A DNA stretch of 64,000 nucleotides, taken from contig NZ_JAUSCF010000017.1 of the NCBI RefSeq assembly GCF_030651625.1, positions 62,001 to 126,000 on the forward strand, written 5' to 3'. The notes below the pieces were generated by a model. The model did not search any database, had not been told where the DNA came from, and worked only from the letters and a program-made list of their open reading frames with translations. This DNA comes from Hydrogenophaga sp. Its GTDB lineage: Bacteria > Pseudomonadota > Gammaproteobacteria > Burkholderiales > Burkholderiaceae_C. Both the position numbers and the translations under genes were made by a program. Below are positions 11,240 through 20,918 of this stretch, piece by piece; position 1 is the stretch's first letter; the number at the start of each line of letters is the position of its first letter.

Positions 11240-12645
11240 AACATGCCATTCGCCACATCCACTTTGTAGGCATCGGAGGCGCCGGTATGAGCGGCATTGC
11301 CGAGGTGCTGCTGAACCTGGGCTATCGGATTTCCGGGAGCGATCTGGGCGAGAGCACGGTCACGCGCCGGCTGGTGGCACTGGGTGCCGAGGTGTTCATT
11401 GGTCACGACGCAGCGCACATCGAAGGCGCAGACGCCATCGTGATCTCCACGGCGGTCAAGGAAGACAACCCCGAGGTGGTGGCCGCGCATGCCAAGCTGG
11501 TGCCGGTGGTGCCGCGTGCCGTCATGCTGGCCGAACTCATGCGCATGAAAAAGGGTGTGGCCATTGCAGGCACGCACGGCAAGACCACCACCACCAGCCT
11601 GGTCGCCAGCGTGCTGGCTGCCGCCAACATGGACCCGACCTTCGTCATCGGTGGCCGCCTCAACAGCGCAGGCGCCAATGCCCAACTGGGTTCAGGCGAA
11701 TACATCGTGGTCGAGGCTGACGAGTCCGATGCCTCTTTCCTCAACCTGTTGCCCGTGATTTCGGTGGTCACCAACATCGACGCCGACCACATGGACACCT
11801 ATGGCCACGACTTCGGTCGCCTGAAGGCGGCGTTTGTGGAGTTCCTGCACCGCATGCCGTTTTATGGCGCGGCCGTGGTGTGCGTGGACGACCCCACCAT
11901 CCGGGAGTTGTTGCCCCAGATCGCGCGCCCCATCACCAGCTACGGATTTTCTGAAGACGCCCAGGTGAGAGCGATCAATGTGCGCGCGGTCGGCACCCAG
12001 ATGCATTTCACGGTCCAGCGCCGCAATGGTGTGGAGCTGCCCGACCTCGATGTGGTGCTCAACCTTCCGGGCGACCACAACGTGCTCAATGCGCTCGCGG
12101 CCATCGGCATTGCGGTGGAGCTTGGCGTGGAAGACGAAGCCATGTTGCAGGCATTGGCGGAATTCAAGGGCGTGGGTCGCCGTTTCCAGCGCCACGGCGA
12201 GGCGGCGTTGCCCTCTGGTGGCAGCTTCACCGTGGTTGATGACTACGGTCACCACCCGGTGGAAATGGCGGCCACGCTGGCAGCAGCGCGGGGTGCCTAT
12301 CCAGGCCGACGCCTGGTGCTCGCATTCCAGCCCCACCGCTACACGCGCACCCGAGACTGCTTTGAAGATTTCGTGAAGGTGATCAACCAGGCCGATGCGG
12401 TGCTGCTGGCCGAGGTGTACGCCGCCGGCGAAGCCCCTATTGTTGCGGCCGACGGCCGGTCGCTGGCGCGGGCCCTGCGTGTGGCCGGCAAGCTCGAACC
12501 GGTGTTTGTGGACGACATCGCCACCATGGCACAGGCCGTGCTCGACAATGCGCGCGATGGCGACGTGGTCTTGTGCATGGGCGCTGGCACGGTCGGCGCG
12601 GTGGCAGGGCGGGTGATCGAACTGGCCGGAGAGCAAAGCGCATGA
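11236..12645 (+). CDS. murC: UDP-N-acetylmuramate--L-alanine ligase MurC
   Basis: First Mur ligase, loading L-Ala on UDP-MurNAc. The 469-residue protein starts [19 protein letters not shown], the MurC/Mpl-type Rossmann loop, followed by the P-loop [57 protein letters not shown] and FQPHRYTRT. Coupled to murG (ATGA) and to ddlB (ATGA). The DDYGHHP motif and its position in the cluster distinguish it from the related recycling ligase Mpl at 32366. Confidence 0.97.
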   Translation: MKHAIRHIHFVGIGGAGMSGIAEVLLNLGYRISGSDLGESTVTRRLVALGAEVFIGHDAAHIEGADAIVISTAVKEDNPEVVAAHAKLVPVVPRAVMLAELMRMKKGVAIAGTHGKTTTTSLVASVLAAANMDPTFVIGGRLNSAGANAQLGSGEYIVVEADESDASFLNLLPVISVVTNIDADHMDTYGHDFGRLKAAFVEFLHRMPFYGAAVVCVDDPTIRELLPQIARPITSYGFSEDAQVRAINVRAVGTQMHFTVQRRNGVELPDLDVVLNLPGDHNVLNALAAIGIAVELGVEDEAMLQALAEFKGVGRRFQRHGEAALPSGGSFTVVDDYGHHPVEMAATLAAARGAYPGRRLVLAFQPHRYTRTRDCFEDFVKVINQADAVLLAEVYAAGEAPIVAADGRSLARALRVAGKLEPVFVDDIATMAQAVLDNARDGDVVLCMGAGTVGAVAGRVIELAGEQSA

Positions 12646-13622
12646 GCACGAAGCAAAACAAGTCGATGGACCCTGAATCACTGGGCAAGGTGGCCGTGTT
12701 GATGGGAGGCCGTTCGGCCGAACGCGAGGTGTCGCTGATGTCGGGCACGGGCGTGCTGGCCGCGTTGCAGTCCAAAGGTGTTGATGCGCACGCCTTCGAT
12801 CCTGCAGAGCGGGCACTGGACGATCTGCGCCGCGAAGGCTTTGCACGCTGCTTCATCGCATTGCATGGTCGACTGGGTGAAGACGGTACGGTGCAAGGCG
12901 CGTTGGAGTTGCTGGGCATTCCCTACACCGGCCCGGGTGTGATGGCATCGGCTGTGGCCATGGACAAGCTCATGACCAAGCGCATCTGGCTGGCAGAAGG
13001 CCTGCCCACGCCGGCCTGGCGCCAGGTGCACAGCGCCTCAGAGACCGAGGCTGCGTTTGAGGCACTGGGTTCGCCCATGATCGTGAAACCGGTGCGCGAG
13101 GGTTCCACGCTGGGTTTGAGCAAGGTGACCCATGCGGATCAGTGTGCCGCCGCCTACGCACTCGCTGCCAGACAAGATCCGCATGTGATGTGCGAGCAGT
13201 TCGTTGCGGGAGACGAAGTCACTTGCCCGGTGCTGGGCACGGGTGCAGAGGCGAAGGCACTGCCTGTGATCCGTATCGTGGCGCCCGACGGCAATTACGA
13301 CTACCAGAACAAGTACTTCACCGACGACACCAAATACCTCGTGCCCAGCGGATTGCCCCTGGCCGAAGAAACCGCGATCCAGGCACTCGTGCTCAAAGCC
13401 TACCTCACCCTGGACTGCCGTGGCTGGGCGCGGGCTGACGTGATGATCGACGCGGCCACCCGCAAACCCTACCTGCTTGAAATCAATACTTCGCCGGGAA
13501 TGACAAGCCATTCCCTGGTGCCCATGTCGGCACGTGCCACAGGCATGTCATACGAAGATCTGTGTGTCTCGGTGCTGGCAGGTGCGACGCTTGACAATCC
13601 GGCCCCCACCCAGGAGACCTGA
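12642..13622 (+). CDS. ddlB: D-alanine--D-alanine ligase
   Basis: ATP-grasp ligase of 326 residues making D-Ala-D-Ala for MurF. Motifs: [17 protein letters not shown] at the N-terminus, [27 protein letters not shown] in the substrate region, [15 protein letters not shown] in the ATP-grasp domain and [16 protein letters not shown] at the C-terminus with the metal-binding residues. The start at 12642 is the ATGA overlap with murC and adds a short tail ([14 protein letters not shown]) before the domain; M10 at 12669 is an alternative. It ends directly before ftsQ with no gap. Confidence 0.96.
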   Translation: MSTKQNKSMDPESLGKVAVLMGGRSAEREVSLMSGTGVLAALQSKGVDAHAFDPAERALDDLRREGFARCFIALHGRLGEDGTVQGALELLGIPYTGPGVMASAVAMDKLMTKRIWLAEGLPTPAWRQVHSASETEAAFEALGSPMIVKPVREGSTLGLSKVTHADQCAAAYALAARQDPHVMCEQFVAGDEVTCPVLGTGAEAKALPVIRIVAPDGNYDYQNKYFTDDTKYLVPSGLPLAEETAIQALVLKAYLTLDCRGWARADVMIDAATRKPYLLEINTSPGMTSHSLVPMSARATGMSYEDLCVSVLAGATLDNPAPTQET

Positions 13623-14414
13623 GTGACAACCGACCTGCCACTCGACATCAGACTCATGCAGATGGCCACCCGCGCCATGGCAGTGGTTTTTGCTGTCTTG
13701 TGTCTGGTCATGGCAGGTAACTGGGCGGTTCGACATCCCGGATGGACGATCCAGGGAATCACGGTACATGGCGATGTGGTGCACCAGAACGCTGTGTCGC
13801 TGAAGGCGCAACTGACCAATGCACTGCGGTCGCGCGTGAACTCCAGTTTTCTCACGGTGGATCTGCAACAGGTGCGCCAGTTGTTTGAATCGGTACCCTG
13901 GGTGCGTAGCGCCATCGTGCAACGCGAATTTCCCAACCGGCTTCGCGTGACGCTGGAAGAACACAAGGCGGTGGCCTGGTGGGGCCAGACCGGCTCAGGT
14001 CAACTGGTCAATCTGCATGGCGAGGTGTTTGAAGCCAGCCCTGACGACAGTGACAACCTGCCCGAACTGGCCGGTCCTCTGCCGCAGTCGGCCCTGGTGT
14101 GGGCGCTTTACCAGAAGCTCAGCGATGAGCTCGCCCGCATGGAGCTGAGCCTGGAACGACTCGAACTCAACGAACGTGGCAACTGGAGCGCCCATCTCGA
14201 TAACGGCGCCCGCATGGAGTTGGGACGTGGCACGCCGGACAACCTGATCGAACGCACGCGCCGCTTCACCGGCACGCTCAATCAGCTGACCCAGCGATAT
14301 CCGGGTGAACTGCAAGCGGTCGACTTGCGCTACCCCAACGGATATGCCCTGAGGCTGCGAGGTGTCACCACCGTGGACGGTGCAGGCCCTGGCTCAACAC
14401 AAAACAGAAGGTAA
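13623..14414 (+). CDS. ftsQ: Cell division protein FtsQ
   Basis: Bitopic division protein of 263 residues. Residues about 17-37 form the membrane anchor (AMAVVFAVLCLVMAGNWAV), followed by a POTRA domain (IQGITVHGDVVHQN to LFESVPWVRSAIVQREFPNRLRVTLEEHKAVAWW) and the beta domain ending YPNGYALRL. The start is a GTG at 13623 immediately after the ddlB stop (TGAGTG); ATG codons at residues 12 and 14 are alternatives but would cut the cytoplasmic tail. Its place between ddlB and ftsA is the standard dcw order. Confidence 0.95.
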   Translation: MTTDLPLDIRLMQMATRAMAVVFAVLCLVMAGNWAVRHPGWTIQGITVHGDVVHQNAVSLKAQLTNALRSRVNSSFLTVDLQQVRQLFESVPWVRSAIVQREFPNRLRVTLEEHKAVAWWGQTGSGQLVNLHGEVFEASPDDSDNLPELAGPLPQSALVWALYQKLSDELARMELSLERLELNERGNWSAHLDNGARMELGRGTPDNLIERTRRFTGTLNQLTQRYPGELQAVDLRYPNGYALRLRGVTTVDGAGPGSTQNRR

Positions 14415-14426
14415 TCAGTAGCAATC

Positions 14427-15656
14427 ATGGCCAAGGAATACAAGGATCTCGTGGTCGGACTCGACATCGGCACCGCCAAAATCATGGTGGTGGTCGCCGA
14501 GGTTCAACCCAATGGCCAACTCAAGCTCGCCGGGCTCGGCGTGTCGACCAGCCACGGGCTCAAGCGCGGCGTGGTGGTGAACATCGACGCCACAGTGCAG
14601 AGCATTCAGGCCGCGCTGAAAGAGGCCGAGCTGATGGCCGACTGCCGCATTGCACGCGTCTACACCGGCATCACCGGCAGCCACATCCGGGGCATCAACA
14701 GCAGCGGCATGGTGGCGATCAAGGACCGGGAAGTCACCGCCGCCGACGTGGCGCGTGTGATCGAGACCGCCAAGGCCATCAACATCTCAACCGACCAGCG
14801 TTTGCTGCTGGTGGAGCCGCAGGAGTTCGTGATCGATGGCCAGGAGGTGAAGGAGCCGATCGGCATGAGTGGTATCCGACTCGAAGCCAAGGTGCACATC
14901 GTCACCGGAGCACAGAGTGCGGCCGAGAACATCATCAAGTGCGTTCGCCGCTGTGGCCTGGAAGTGGACCAGCTCATGCTGAACCCGCTGGCGTCCAGCC
15001 AGGCCATCCTCACCGAAGACGAAAAAGAACTCGGCGTGGCGCTGGTGGACATCGGCGCGGGCACCACCGACGTGGCCATCTTTGCTGGCGGTGCGATCCG
15101 CCACACAGCGGTGATCCCGATCGCGGGCGACCTGATCACCAGCGACATCGCCATGGCCCTTCGCACGCCCACCAAGGACGCAGAAGACATCAAGGTCGAG
15201 TCCGGCTGCGCCAAGCAGCTGCTGGCCGATCCCGACACACAGGTGGAGGTGCCCGGTCTGGGCGATCGCGGCCCGCGCATGCTCAGTCGGCAGGCATTGG
15301 CCGGGGTCATTGAACCGCGGGTGGAAGAGATTTTTTCGCTGGTTCAGCAGGTGGTGCGCGATTCCGGCCATGAAGAGGTCCTGTCCTCCGGCATCGTGCT
15401 GACCGGCGGTAGCGCCGTCATGCCGGGCATGGTGGAACTTGGTGAGGATATTTTTCTCAAGCCCGTGCGTCGTGGTGTGCCGAGCTACGCCAGCGCGCTG
15501 TCCGACATGGTGATGCAGACACGCGCCGCCACGGTCATGGGCCTGCTGGAAGAAGCCCGCCTGGCCCGCGTGCGAGGACACAAGGTGGCACAGAAAGCGG
15601 GTTCCGTGCAAGGCGCACTGGAACGGGTGAAAAACTGGTTTGTGGGGACGTTCTGA
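14427..15656 (+). CDS. ftsA: Cell division protein FtsA
   Basis: Actin-like ATPase of 409 residues that tethers FtsZ to the membrane. Phosphate-1 motif VGLDIGTAKIMV is at residues 10-21, phosphate-2 is LVDIGAGTTDVAIF, and the adenosine motif is VLTGGSAVMPGM. The C-terminus LERVKNWFVGTF is the amphipathic membrane-targeting helix. A 12-base gap separates it from ftsQ. The stop is followed within a few bases by a palindromic repeat, the first break in the tight packing of the cluster. Confidence 0.97.
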   Translation: MAKEYKDLVVGLDIGTAKIMVVVAEVQPNGQLKLAGLGVSTSHGLKRGVVVNIDATVQSIQAALKEAELMADCRIARVYTGITGSHIRGINSSGMVAIKDREVTAADVARVIETAKAINISTDQRLLLVEPQEFVIDGQEVKEPIGMSGIRLEAKVHIVTGAQSAAENIIKCVRRCGLEVDQLMLNPLASSQAILTEDEKELGVALVDIGAGTTDVAIFAGGAIRHTAVIPIAGDLITSDIAMALRTPTKDAEDIKVESGCAKQLLADPDTQVEVPGLGDRGPRMLSRQALAGVIEPRVEEIFSLVQQVVRDSGHEEVLSSGIVLTGGSAVMPGMVELGEDIFLKPVRRGVPSYASALSDMVMQTRAATVMGLLEEARLARVRGHKVAQKAGSVQGALERVKNWFVGTF

Positions 15657-15662
15657 TGAGAA

Positions 15663-15743
15663 CCCCCTGCCACGCTCCGCGCGACCCCCCGAGGGGGGCG
15701 GCACCAGAGACCCGGCAGAGCCGGTTCCTCGGTGCCACCTGGT
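15663..15743 (+). repeat. Dispersed GC-rich palindromic repeat, copy 1 (ftsA-ftsZ gap)
   Basis: Begins 6 bases after the ftsA stop. It contains a core CCCCCC-GA-GGGGGG-type palindrome at 15685-15698, then a hairpin bounded by GGCACC and GGTGCC with inner CCGG/CCGG arms. Related copies lie at 17114, 18463, 20919, 29109 and 38261. The remaining gap to ftsZ (15744-15893) has no gene; AGGAG 7 bases before the ftsZ ATG is its ribosome binding site. Confidence 0.75.
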
Positions 15744-15893
15744 GTGATCCGGGCACTCGACGACGGCGACGACAACGCTGCATCGAACACACGGGCCCCC
15801 CAGGATGAGACCAACCCCTTTCCTTTGTATTTCCAGATCCAGAAACAGCCGCACCCGCGGCAAACCCCACAGCAACTGCACCAGGAGCACACC

Positions 15894-17108
15894 ATGAGCA
15901 TCGAAATGATCGAAGTCGAAGAATTCAACCAGGGCACCCAGATCAAGGTGATCGGCGTCGGTGGCGGCGGCGGCAACGCGGTCGAACACATGATCTCGCG
16001 TACCGTGCAGGGCGTGGAGTTCATCTGCGCCAACACCGATGCGCAAGCCCTCACGCGCAGCGCGGCGCACAAGACCATCCAGCTGGGTACCAGCGGGCTG
16101 GGCGCCGGCAGCAAGCCTGAGAAAGGCCGTGACGCTGCAGAGCAGGCCGTGGACGACATCCGTTCCGCCATTGCTGGCGCGCACATGCTGTTCATCACCG
16201 CAGGCATGGGTGGCGGCACCGGCACCGGCGCCGCACCCGTGATCGCTCGCGTGGCAAAGGAAATGGGTATCCTGACCGTGGGGGTGGTCACCAAGCCGTT
16301 CGACTGGGAAGGCGGCCGCCGCATGACCAATGCCGACAACGGCCTGGCCGAGCTCGAAGCCAATGTGGACAGCCTGATTGTGGTGCTCAACGAAAAGCTG
16401 CAGGAAGTGCTTGGCGACGAAGTCACCCAGGACGAAGCCTTCGCGCACGCCAACGACGTGCTGAAGAACGCCGTGGGCGGCATTGCCGAGATCATCAACG
16501 AGTACGGCAACGTCAACGTCGACTTCGAAGACGTGCGCACCGTGATGGGCGAGCCAGGCAAAGCCATGATGGGCACGGCCACCGCCGCCGGCCCTGACCG
16601 GGCCCGCATTGCCGCCGAACAGGCCGTGGCCTGCCCACTGCTTGAAGGCATCGACCTTTCCGGCGCCAAGGGCGTGCTGGTGCTGGTCACCGCCGCCAAG
16701 GGTTCGCTCAAGCTGTCGGAATCCAAGCTGGCAATGAACACCATCCGTGCCTACGCTTCGCCCGAAGCGCACGTGATCTATGGCGCCGCCTACGATGACA
16801 GCCTGGGCGACGAAATGCGGGTGACGGTGGTCGCCACTGGCCTGTCGCGTCAGGGTGCCCGCCGCACCGCGCCTCCATTGCAGGTGCTGCGCACCGGCAC
16901 CGACAACGTGCCGTTCCACGTGCCCACAGTCAATGCCGCAGTGGACGGCCCTGGCGCCGCCCACAGCCAGCCCGACTACCACTCCATGGCGGTGCCCAGC
17001 GTGTGGCGCACCAACCGTACCCAGGCAGCGGCCAAAGTGGATGCGCTGGCCTCGGGTGGCATGGACGACTTCGAGATCCCAGCATTCCTGCGCAAACAAG
17101 CCGATTGA
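15894..17108 (+). CDS. ftsZ: Cell division protein FtsZ
   Basis: Tubulin-like GTPase of 404 residues that forms the Z ring. The N-terminal GTPase domain has KVIGVGGGGGNAVEHM and the tubulin signature GGGTGTGAAP; the T7 synergy loop NVDFEDVRTVM carries the catalytic aspartate. A linker of about 50 residues leads to the conserved C-terminal tail DDFEIPAFLRKQAD that binds FtsA. The ATG at 15894 has AGGAG 7 bases upstream; the upstream open frame runs through the repeat and is not coding. Standing 237 bases away from ftsA, it may have its own promoter, but I could not identify one with confidence. Confidence 0.98.
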   Translation: MSIEMIEVEEFNQGTQIKVIGVGGGGGNAVEHMISRTVQGVEFICANTDAQALTRSAAHKTIQLGTSGLGAGSKPEKGRDAAEQAVDDIRSAIAGAHMLFITAGMGGGTGTGAAPVIARVAKEMGILTVGVVTKPFDWEGGRRMTNADNGLAELEANVDSLIVVLNEKLQEVLGDEVTQDEAFAHANDVLKNAVGGIAEIINEYGNVNVDFEDVRTVMGEPGKAMMGTATAAGPDRARIAAEQAVACPLLEGIDLSGAKGVLVLVTAAKGSLKLSESKLAMNTIRAYASPEAHVIYGAAYDDSLGDEMRVTVVATGLSRQGARRTAPPLQVLRTGTDNVPFHVPTVNAAVDGPGAAHSQPDYHSMAVPSVWRTNRTQAAAKVDALASGGMDDFEIPAFLRKQAD

Positions 17109-17113
17109 TTGGC

Positions 17114-17194
17114 TCCCCCCGAAGCGCCAGCGGCGCCTCCCCCCAGGGGGCAACACCTGCGGCCCGGCAAAGCCGGTTCCGCGGTGTTCTGGCC
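17114..17194 (+). repeat. Dispersed GC-rich palindromic repeat, copy 2 (ftsZ-lpxC gap)
   Basis: Same architecture as copy 1: a C-run/G-run palindrome (CCCCCCAGGGGG at about 17138-17150), then a hairpin with AACACC and GGTGTT ends enclosing CCGGCAAAGCCGG. It starts 5 bases after the ftsZ stop. The rest of the 221-base gap before lpxC shows no gene and no clear promoter. Confidence 0.75.
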
Positions 17195-17329
17195 TTGAGG
17201 TCGCGCTCCGGGAGACCGGCCGCTCGTTACGCTTTCCATCCCATCAATCCGTGCGCCTTTTTGGCATTCATATCGCCGGGATAGGTTTCCCGGTGAGCAC
17301 GAAACCGCATTGAAAACTAAAATCGCCGG

Positions 17330-18253
17330 ATGATTTCGCAACGCACCCTCAAATCACTTACCAAGGCGGTGGGTGTCGGCCTGCACAGCGGCCAGCGGGT
17401 GGAACTCACCTTGCGACCCGCTGCGCCCGACACGGGTATCGTTTTTCGCCGAATCGACCTGCCGGATCCGGTTGAAATCCCGGTCAATGCCGAATCCGTG
17501 ACAGACACGCGCATGGCGTCGACCATCTCCAAGGGGGGCGCCAAGGTCCATACGGTGGAGCACCTCATGAGTGCCTGCGCCGGTCTTGGCCTCGACAATC
17601 TCTATGTCGACATCACGGCCGAAGAAGTGCCCATACTGGATGGATCTTCCGCATCGTTCGTGTACCTGTTGCAGAGTGCCGGTATCGTGATGCAAAACGC
17701 ACCGAAGCGGTTCATCCGCCTGATCAAACCTGTCGAAGTGCGCGAGGGAGAAGGCCGCACGGGCAAGTGGGCCCGGCTCGAACCTTTTCATGGTTACAAG
17801 CTGCGGTTCGAGATCGAGTTCGATCACCCGGCGGTGACGTCCACGGGACAGAGCTTCGAATTCGACTTCAGCAGTGGCCGGTACACAAGAGAAATTGCGC
17901 GTGCCCGCACGTTCGGTTTTACGCGTGACGTGGAAATGATGCGCTCACACGGTCTGGCGCTGGGCGGGGGTCTCGACAACGCCATCGTGATGGACGACGT
18001 GAAGGTGCTCAACGCCGATGGCCTGCGCTACCAGGATGAGTTTGTGAAGCACAAGATCCTGGACGCGATCGGTGACCTTTACATCATTGGCAAGCCCCTG
18101 CTCGCCGCCTACAGCGCCTTCCGAAGCGGCCATGCGATGAACAATCTGCTGCTGCGCGAATTGCTGCGACAACCCGACGCCTACGAGGTGGTGAGCTTCG
18201 AGCGAGAGCGCGAAGCCCCGTCCGGCTTCGCCCAGCTCGCACCCGCATGGTGA
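17330..18253 (+). CDS. lpxC: UDP-3-O-acyl-N-acetylglucosamine deacetylase LpxC
   Basis: Zinc deacetylase of 307 residues catalysing the committed step of lipid A synthesis. Zinc ligands are H79 (in [18 protein letters not shown]), H241 and D245 ([10 protein letters not shown]); H268 in FRSGHAMNN matches the general acid/base. E78 in TVEHL is the catalytic base. Length matches the E. coli enzyme (305). Position after ftsZ at the end of the dcw cluster is conserved in proteobacteria. No strong ribosome binding site is visible before the ATG. Confidence 0.98.
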   Translation: MISQRTLKSLTKAVGVGLHSGQRVELTLRPAAPDTGIVFRRIDLPDPVEIPVNAESVTDTRMASTISKGGAKVHTVEHLMSACAGLGLDNLYVDITAEEVPILDGSSASFVYLLQSAGIVMQNAPKRFIRLIKPVEVREGEGRTGKWARLEPFHGYKLRFEIEFDHPAVTSTGQSFEFDFSSGRYTREIARARTFGFTRDVEMMRSHGLALGGGLDNAIVMDDVKVLNADGLRYQDEFVKHKILDAIGDLYIIGKPLLAAYSAFRSGHAMNNLLLRELLRQPDAYEVVSFEREREAPSGFAQLAPAW

Positions 18254-18281
18254 CCATGGTCCCAGGCCCGGGAATCCGTTG

Positions 18282-18458
18282 ATGCTGCTTTTCCGCGCCA
18301 CCGTCTTCCTTCTGCTGATCGCCGCCGGCGTGTGCTTCGCGTTCTACATGGGAACCGGCCAGGCCAAATACCGGGAGTGGGGTTTGGTGATCCTCAAATG
18401 GACCATCATCGCCGCGCTCGGCTTTTTCGGTGTTCTGATCCTGGAACGGCTGGTCTAG
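18282..18458 (+). CDS. Small two-helix membrane protein of unknown function (58 aa)
   Basis: A short frame 28 bases after lpxC, starting ATG at 18282 and ending TAG at 18456-18458. It encodes two clear hydrophobic helices, LFRATVFLLLIAAGVCFAFY near the N-terminus and GLVILKWTIIAALGFFGVLI near the C-terminus, joined by a short polar loop (MGTGQAKYREW). Charge and hydropathy look like a genuine small inner-membrane protein, and it lies in the same direction as lpxC. I do not recognise a family. It could instead be a chance frame, but the two well-formed helices argue against this. Confidence 0.65.
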   Translation: MLLFRATVFLLLIAAGVCFAFYMGTGQAKYREWGLVILKWTIIAALGFFGVLILERLV

Positions 18459-18462
18459 GAAT

Positions 18463-18695
18463 CCCCCGCGCCGCTTCGCGTCACCCCCCAGGGGGCACAC
18501 CTTCGGACCGGCAATCCCGGATCCTGGGTGTTGCTGGAAATGGGCACTTCACTCCGGAGGAAGTTTGGCCCACCCACTGAAGTCAGCAGCTTCTCCGGAG
18601 TGAAATGCCCCATCCAGAGATACCGAGGAACCGGCTTCGCCGGGCCTCTGGTATCGCCCCCTTCAGGGGGGTGACGGCGAAGGCGGCGCGGGGGG
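18463..18695. repeat. Dispersed palindromic repeat, two copies in head-to-head inverted arrangement (copy 3)
   Basis: The gap between the 58-residue gene and ruvC is filled by one forward copy (about 18463-18565) and one reversed copy (about 18580-18695). Facing inner ends share the ACTTCACTCCGGAGG / CTCCGGAGTGAAAT motif, and the outer ends share C-run/G-run palindromes, so the whole 233 bp can fold as one long imperfect hairpin. It lies between convergent genes and ends 2 bases from the ruvC stop; it could act as a bidirectional transcript end. Confidence 0.75.
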
Positions 18696-18697
18696 CG

Positions 18698-19246
18698 TCA
18701 ATAGCTCCTGCCGTCCCGGTAAGAGCCATGCGTCCGTGCCTGCAGCGGCGAGACCTTGTTGATCGCGAGCATGGTGCGGCTGACCTGAGCGTGTGTGATG
18801 GCCAGGCCCAGGGCGTCGGCGGCGTCCTTGCCGGGGAGACCGGGCAATTTCAGCAGCCTTTTCACCATCTCTTGCACCTGCGGCTTGGCGGCTTTGCCGT
18901 AGCCGACCACTGCCTTTTTGAGTTGCAGCGCGGTGTACTCGGCCACCGGCAGGTTGTTGGCCACCAGTGCGGTCAGGCAGGCGCCGCGCGCCTGCCCCAG
19001 CAAGAGCGTGGCCTGGGGGTTGACGTTCACGAACACGATCTCACAGGCCGAGACTTCTGGCTGGTAACGCGCCACCACCTCGGAGATGCCATCGAAAAGC
19101 ACCTTGAGTCGGGCTGGCAACAGCGCACCATCTTTCGGGCTGGTCTGTATGGTGCCGCTGGCCACGTAGTGCAGGTTGGCGCCATCGGTGTCGATCACGC
19201 CGAATCCGGTGCATTGCAGGCCAGGATCGATGCCGAGGATGCGCAT
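18698..19246 (-). CDS. ruvC: Crossover junction endodeoxyribonuclease RuvC
   Basis: Holliday-junction resolvase of 182 residues. It starts [19 protein letters not shown]; the four acidic metal ligands align as D7, E69, D141 and D144. The [13 protein letters not shown] segment of the DNA-binding region is also present. ruvA and ruvB are not in the window. The CdsA-like gene upstream ends 12 bases before the ruvC start, so the two may be cotranscribed, but no functional link is evident. Confidence 0.97.
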   Translation of the reverse strand: MRILGIDPGLQCTGFGVIDTDGANLHYVASGTIQTSPKDGALLPARLKVLFDGISEVVARYQPEVSACEIVFVNVNPQATLLLGQARGACLTALVANNLPVAEYTALQLKKAVVGYGKAAKPQVQEMVKRLLKLPGLPGKDAADALGLAITHAQVSRTMLAINKVSPLQARTHGSYRDGRSY

Positions 19247-19258
19247 GGTGTCAGCCTC

Positions 19259-20248
19259 TTAGAGGTCGAAGGTCCAGCGCACCGAATGGAAGAACACCGG
19301 TGCTGCAAAACAAAGAGCGTCCACGCGGTCCAGCAGACCGCTGGCGCCCGTGACGGAGCGCCCGGCAGCGCCCCAATGGGTCACGCCGCGGTCGCGTTTG
19401 ATGGCTTTCATGACGAGGTGACCCAGCGATCCGGCCACGCAAGCCACCAGGGCCATGCCCATGGCGGCCAGTGGCGTGAATGGTGTAAAACCGGCCAACG
19501 CCGCGCCCAGCAAGCCACCCGCGAGCAGGCCGATGCCCCAGGTGCTCCAGCGAAAGGTCTTGCTGATGGCGGGTGCCACAGGGGTGCCTTCGCGCCGTGC
19601 CGCCACATGCTGGACCAACATGCAGGTCTGCACCACGAGCACCAGAAACAGCACCAGGAAAGCGTTCTTCCCTTTGAAGAGTGGGAAGTCCAGCAGCATC
19701 AGCGCTGGCACGTGGCTCATGCCATAGACGCACACCATGATGCCCCACTGCAACTTGGCGTTGCGCTCCAGGAATCGTTCGGGGTCGTTGCCCAGCGCGC
19801 TCACCACCGCAATCGCAAGAAACACATAGACCGGAACGAACACGGTGAACAGATTGAAATGCTGTGTCCAGACCAGACCGTACTGCATCGGCAGCACCAG
19901 AAAAAAAGCCATCACCAGACTGCGGTGGTCGCCGCGCCGGGTGGGTGACAGGCTGATGAACTCGCGCAGGATCAGGAACGACACCAGTCCGAAAAGCACA
20001 ATGGCCACGCCATCGCCCGCCGCCCATGCGACCCAGAAAACCACCATCATCCACCAGGTGCTGCGCAACAAGGCCTGGTTGTCGCGCTTCTGGTAGAGGC
20101 GGTCTTCACTGATGGGTGAAGCGGCGCGGCGCTCGCGCAGTGAAAGCAGCACGCTCGCGGCGCTGGCCAGCATCAGCAGACCGAACAACACGACGAACAG
20201 CAGGCTTACCTGCTGTTCCGACGTCAAACCACGCAGAAAGCTGCCCAT
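19259..20248 (-). CDS. CdsA-family phosphatidate cytidylyltransferase
   Basis: Polytopic membrane protein of 329 residues with about eight hydrophobic helices. The C-terminal part KAIKRDRGVTHWGAAGRSVTGASGLLDRVDALCFAAPVFF matches the CdsA signature (K-R-D near a glycine-histidine segment, then GxLDRVD), the CDP-alcohol-forming catalytic site. It is therefore predicted to make CDP-diacylglycerol from phosphatidate and CTP. The neighbouring PlsC-like acyltransferase overlaps it by one base and would supply phosphatidate, which resembles the ynbA-ynbB type arrangement. It may be a second CdsA paralogue rather than the essential one. Confidence 0.85.
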   Translation of the reverse strand: MGSFLRGLTSEQQVSLLFVVLFGLLMLASAASVLLSLRERRAASPISEDRLYQKRDNQALLRSTWWMMVVFWVAWAAGDGVAIVLFGLVSFLILREFISLSPTRRGDHRSLVMAFFLVLPMQYGLVWTQHFNLFTVFVPVYVFLAIAVVSALGNDPERFLERNAKLQWGIMVCVYGMSHVPALMLLDFPLFKGKNAFLVLFLVLVVQTCMLVQHVAARREGTPVAPAISKTFRWSTWGIGLLAGGLLGAALAGFTPFTPLAAMGMALVACVAGSLGHLVMKAIKRDRGVTHWGAAGRSVTGASGLLDRVDALCFAAPVFFHSVRWTFDL

Positions 20249-20865
20249 CAGACCTCCCGCAGTGCCATGACCGATTCCCGGGCTCGCACCAGAAAGGCCG
20301 ATCGATCTTCATCCGGTTCCAGCTTGATCGGCTCGCCGAAAGTCACCGAACACAGCACCGGCACCGGCACCACTTCGCCTTTGGGCATCACACGCTGCAC
20401 ATTGTGGATCCAGGCGGGCACCAGCACCACATCGGGAAAGCGTTTGGCGAGGTTGTAAATGCCTGATTTGAACGGTTGGGGATCTTCGGCAAAGCCCCGT
20501 GTGCCTTCGGGAAACAGAATCAGCGAGTCACCGCTTTCCAGTGCATTGATGAGCGGCTGCAAGGGATCTTCATCGCCCTTGCGTTCGCGCTCCACATACA
20601 CCGCATTGAACACCTCGGTCGTGATCCAGCGCTTGAAGCGCGAGCCCGTCCAGTAGTCCTTGGCAGCAATGGGCCGGGTGATGCTGCGCAACTCCAGCGG
20701 CAATGCCGCCCAGATCAGTACCAGATCGGCATGGCTCTGGTGGTTCGCGAAATAGATGCGCTGTTCCGCCTTGGGTGGACAGCCATGCCACCGCGCCTGA
20801 GCACCGGTGAGCAGACGCACGAGGCCCAAGAGGAACACACTCATGACGCCAGCCCCGAACTTCAT
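20248..20865 (-). CDS. PlsC-like 1-acyl-sn-glycerol-3-phosphate acyltransferase
   Basis: Membrane-associated acyltransferase of 205 residues. Motif I is NHQSHAD (NHx4D, catalytic His/Asp), motif III is LFPEGTRG, and PAWIHNV follows as a motif IV-like segment. An N-terminal hydrophobic segment (GVMSVFLLGLVRLL) anchors it. It is coupled to the CdsA-family gene by a one-base overlap. Substrate is inferred from the family; other acyl acceptors are possible. The 5' side abuts a palindromic repeat. Confidence 0.85.
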   Translation of the reverse strand: MKFGAGVMSVFLLGLVRLLTGAQARWHGCPPKAEQRIYFANHQSHADLVLIWAALPLELRSITRPIAAKDYWTGSRFKRWITTEVFNAVYVERERKGDEDPLQPLINALESGDSLILFPEGTRGFAEDPQPFKSGIYNLAKRFPDVVLVPAWIHNVQRVMPKGEVVPVPVLCSVTFGEPIKLEPDEDRSAFLVRARESVMALREV

Positions 20866-20918
20866 AGGGGATTCCCGGTAAGGAGCGCATCGACGTAGAG
20901 AAAATCCAGCGAGTGCAG

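Noticed and set aside
14787-17156. 789-codon open frame on the minus strand opposite ftsA and ftsZ
   Set aside because: Runs across two conserved genes and a repeat; a shadow caused by high GC codon bias.
18605-19948. 447-codon plus-strand frame across ruvC and the CdsA-like gene
   Set aside because: Overlaps conserved RuvC and CdsA-like proteins on the other strand and a repeat; not coding.
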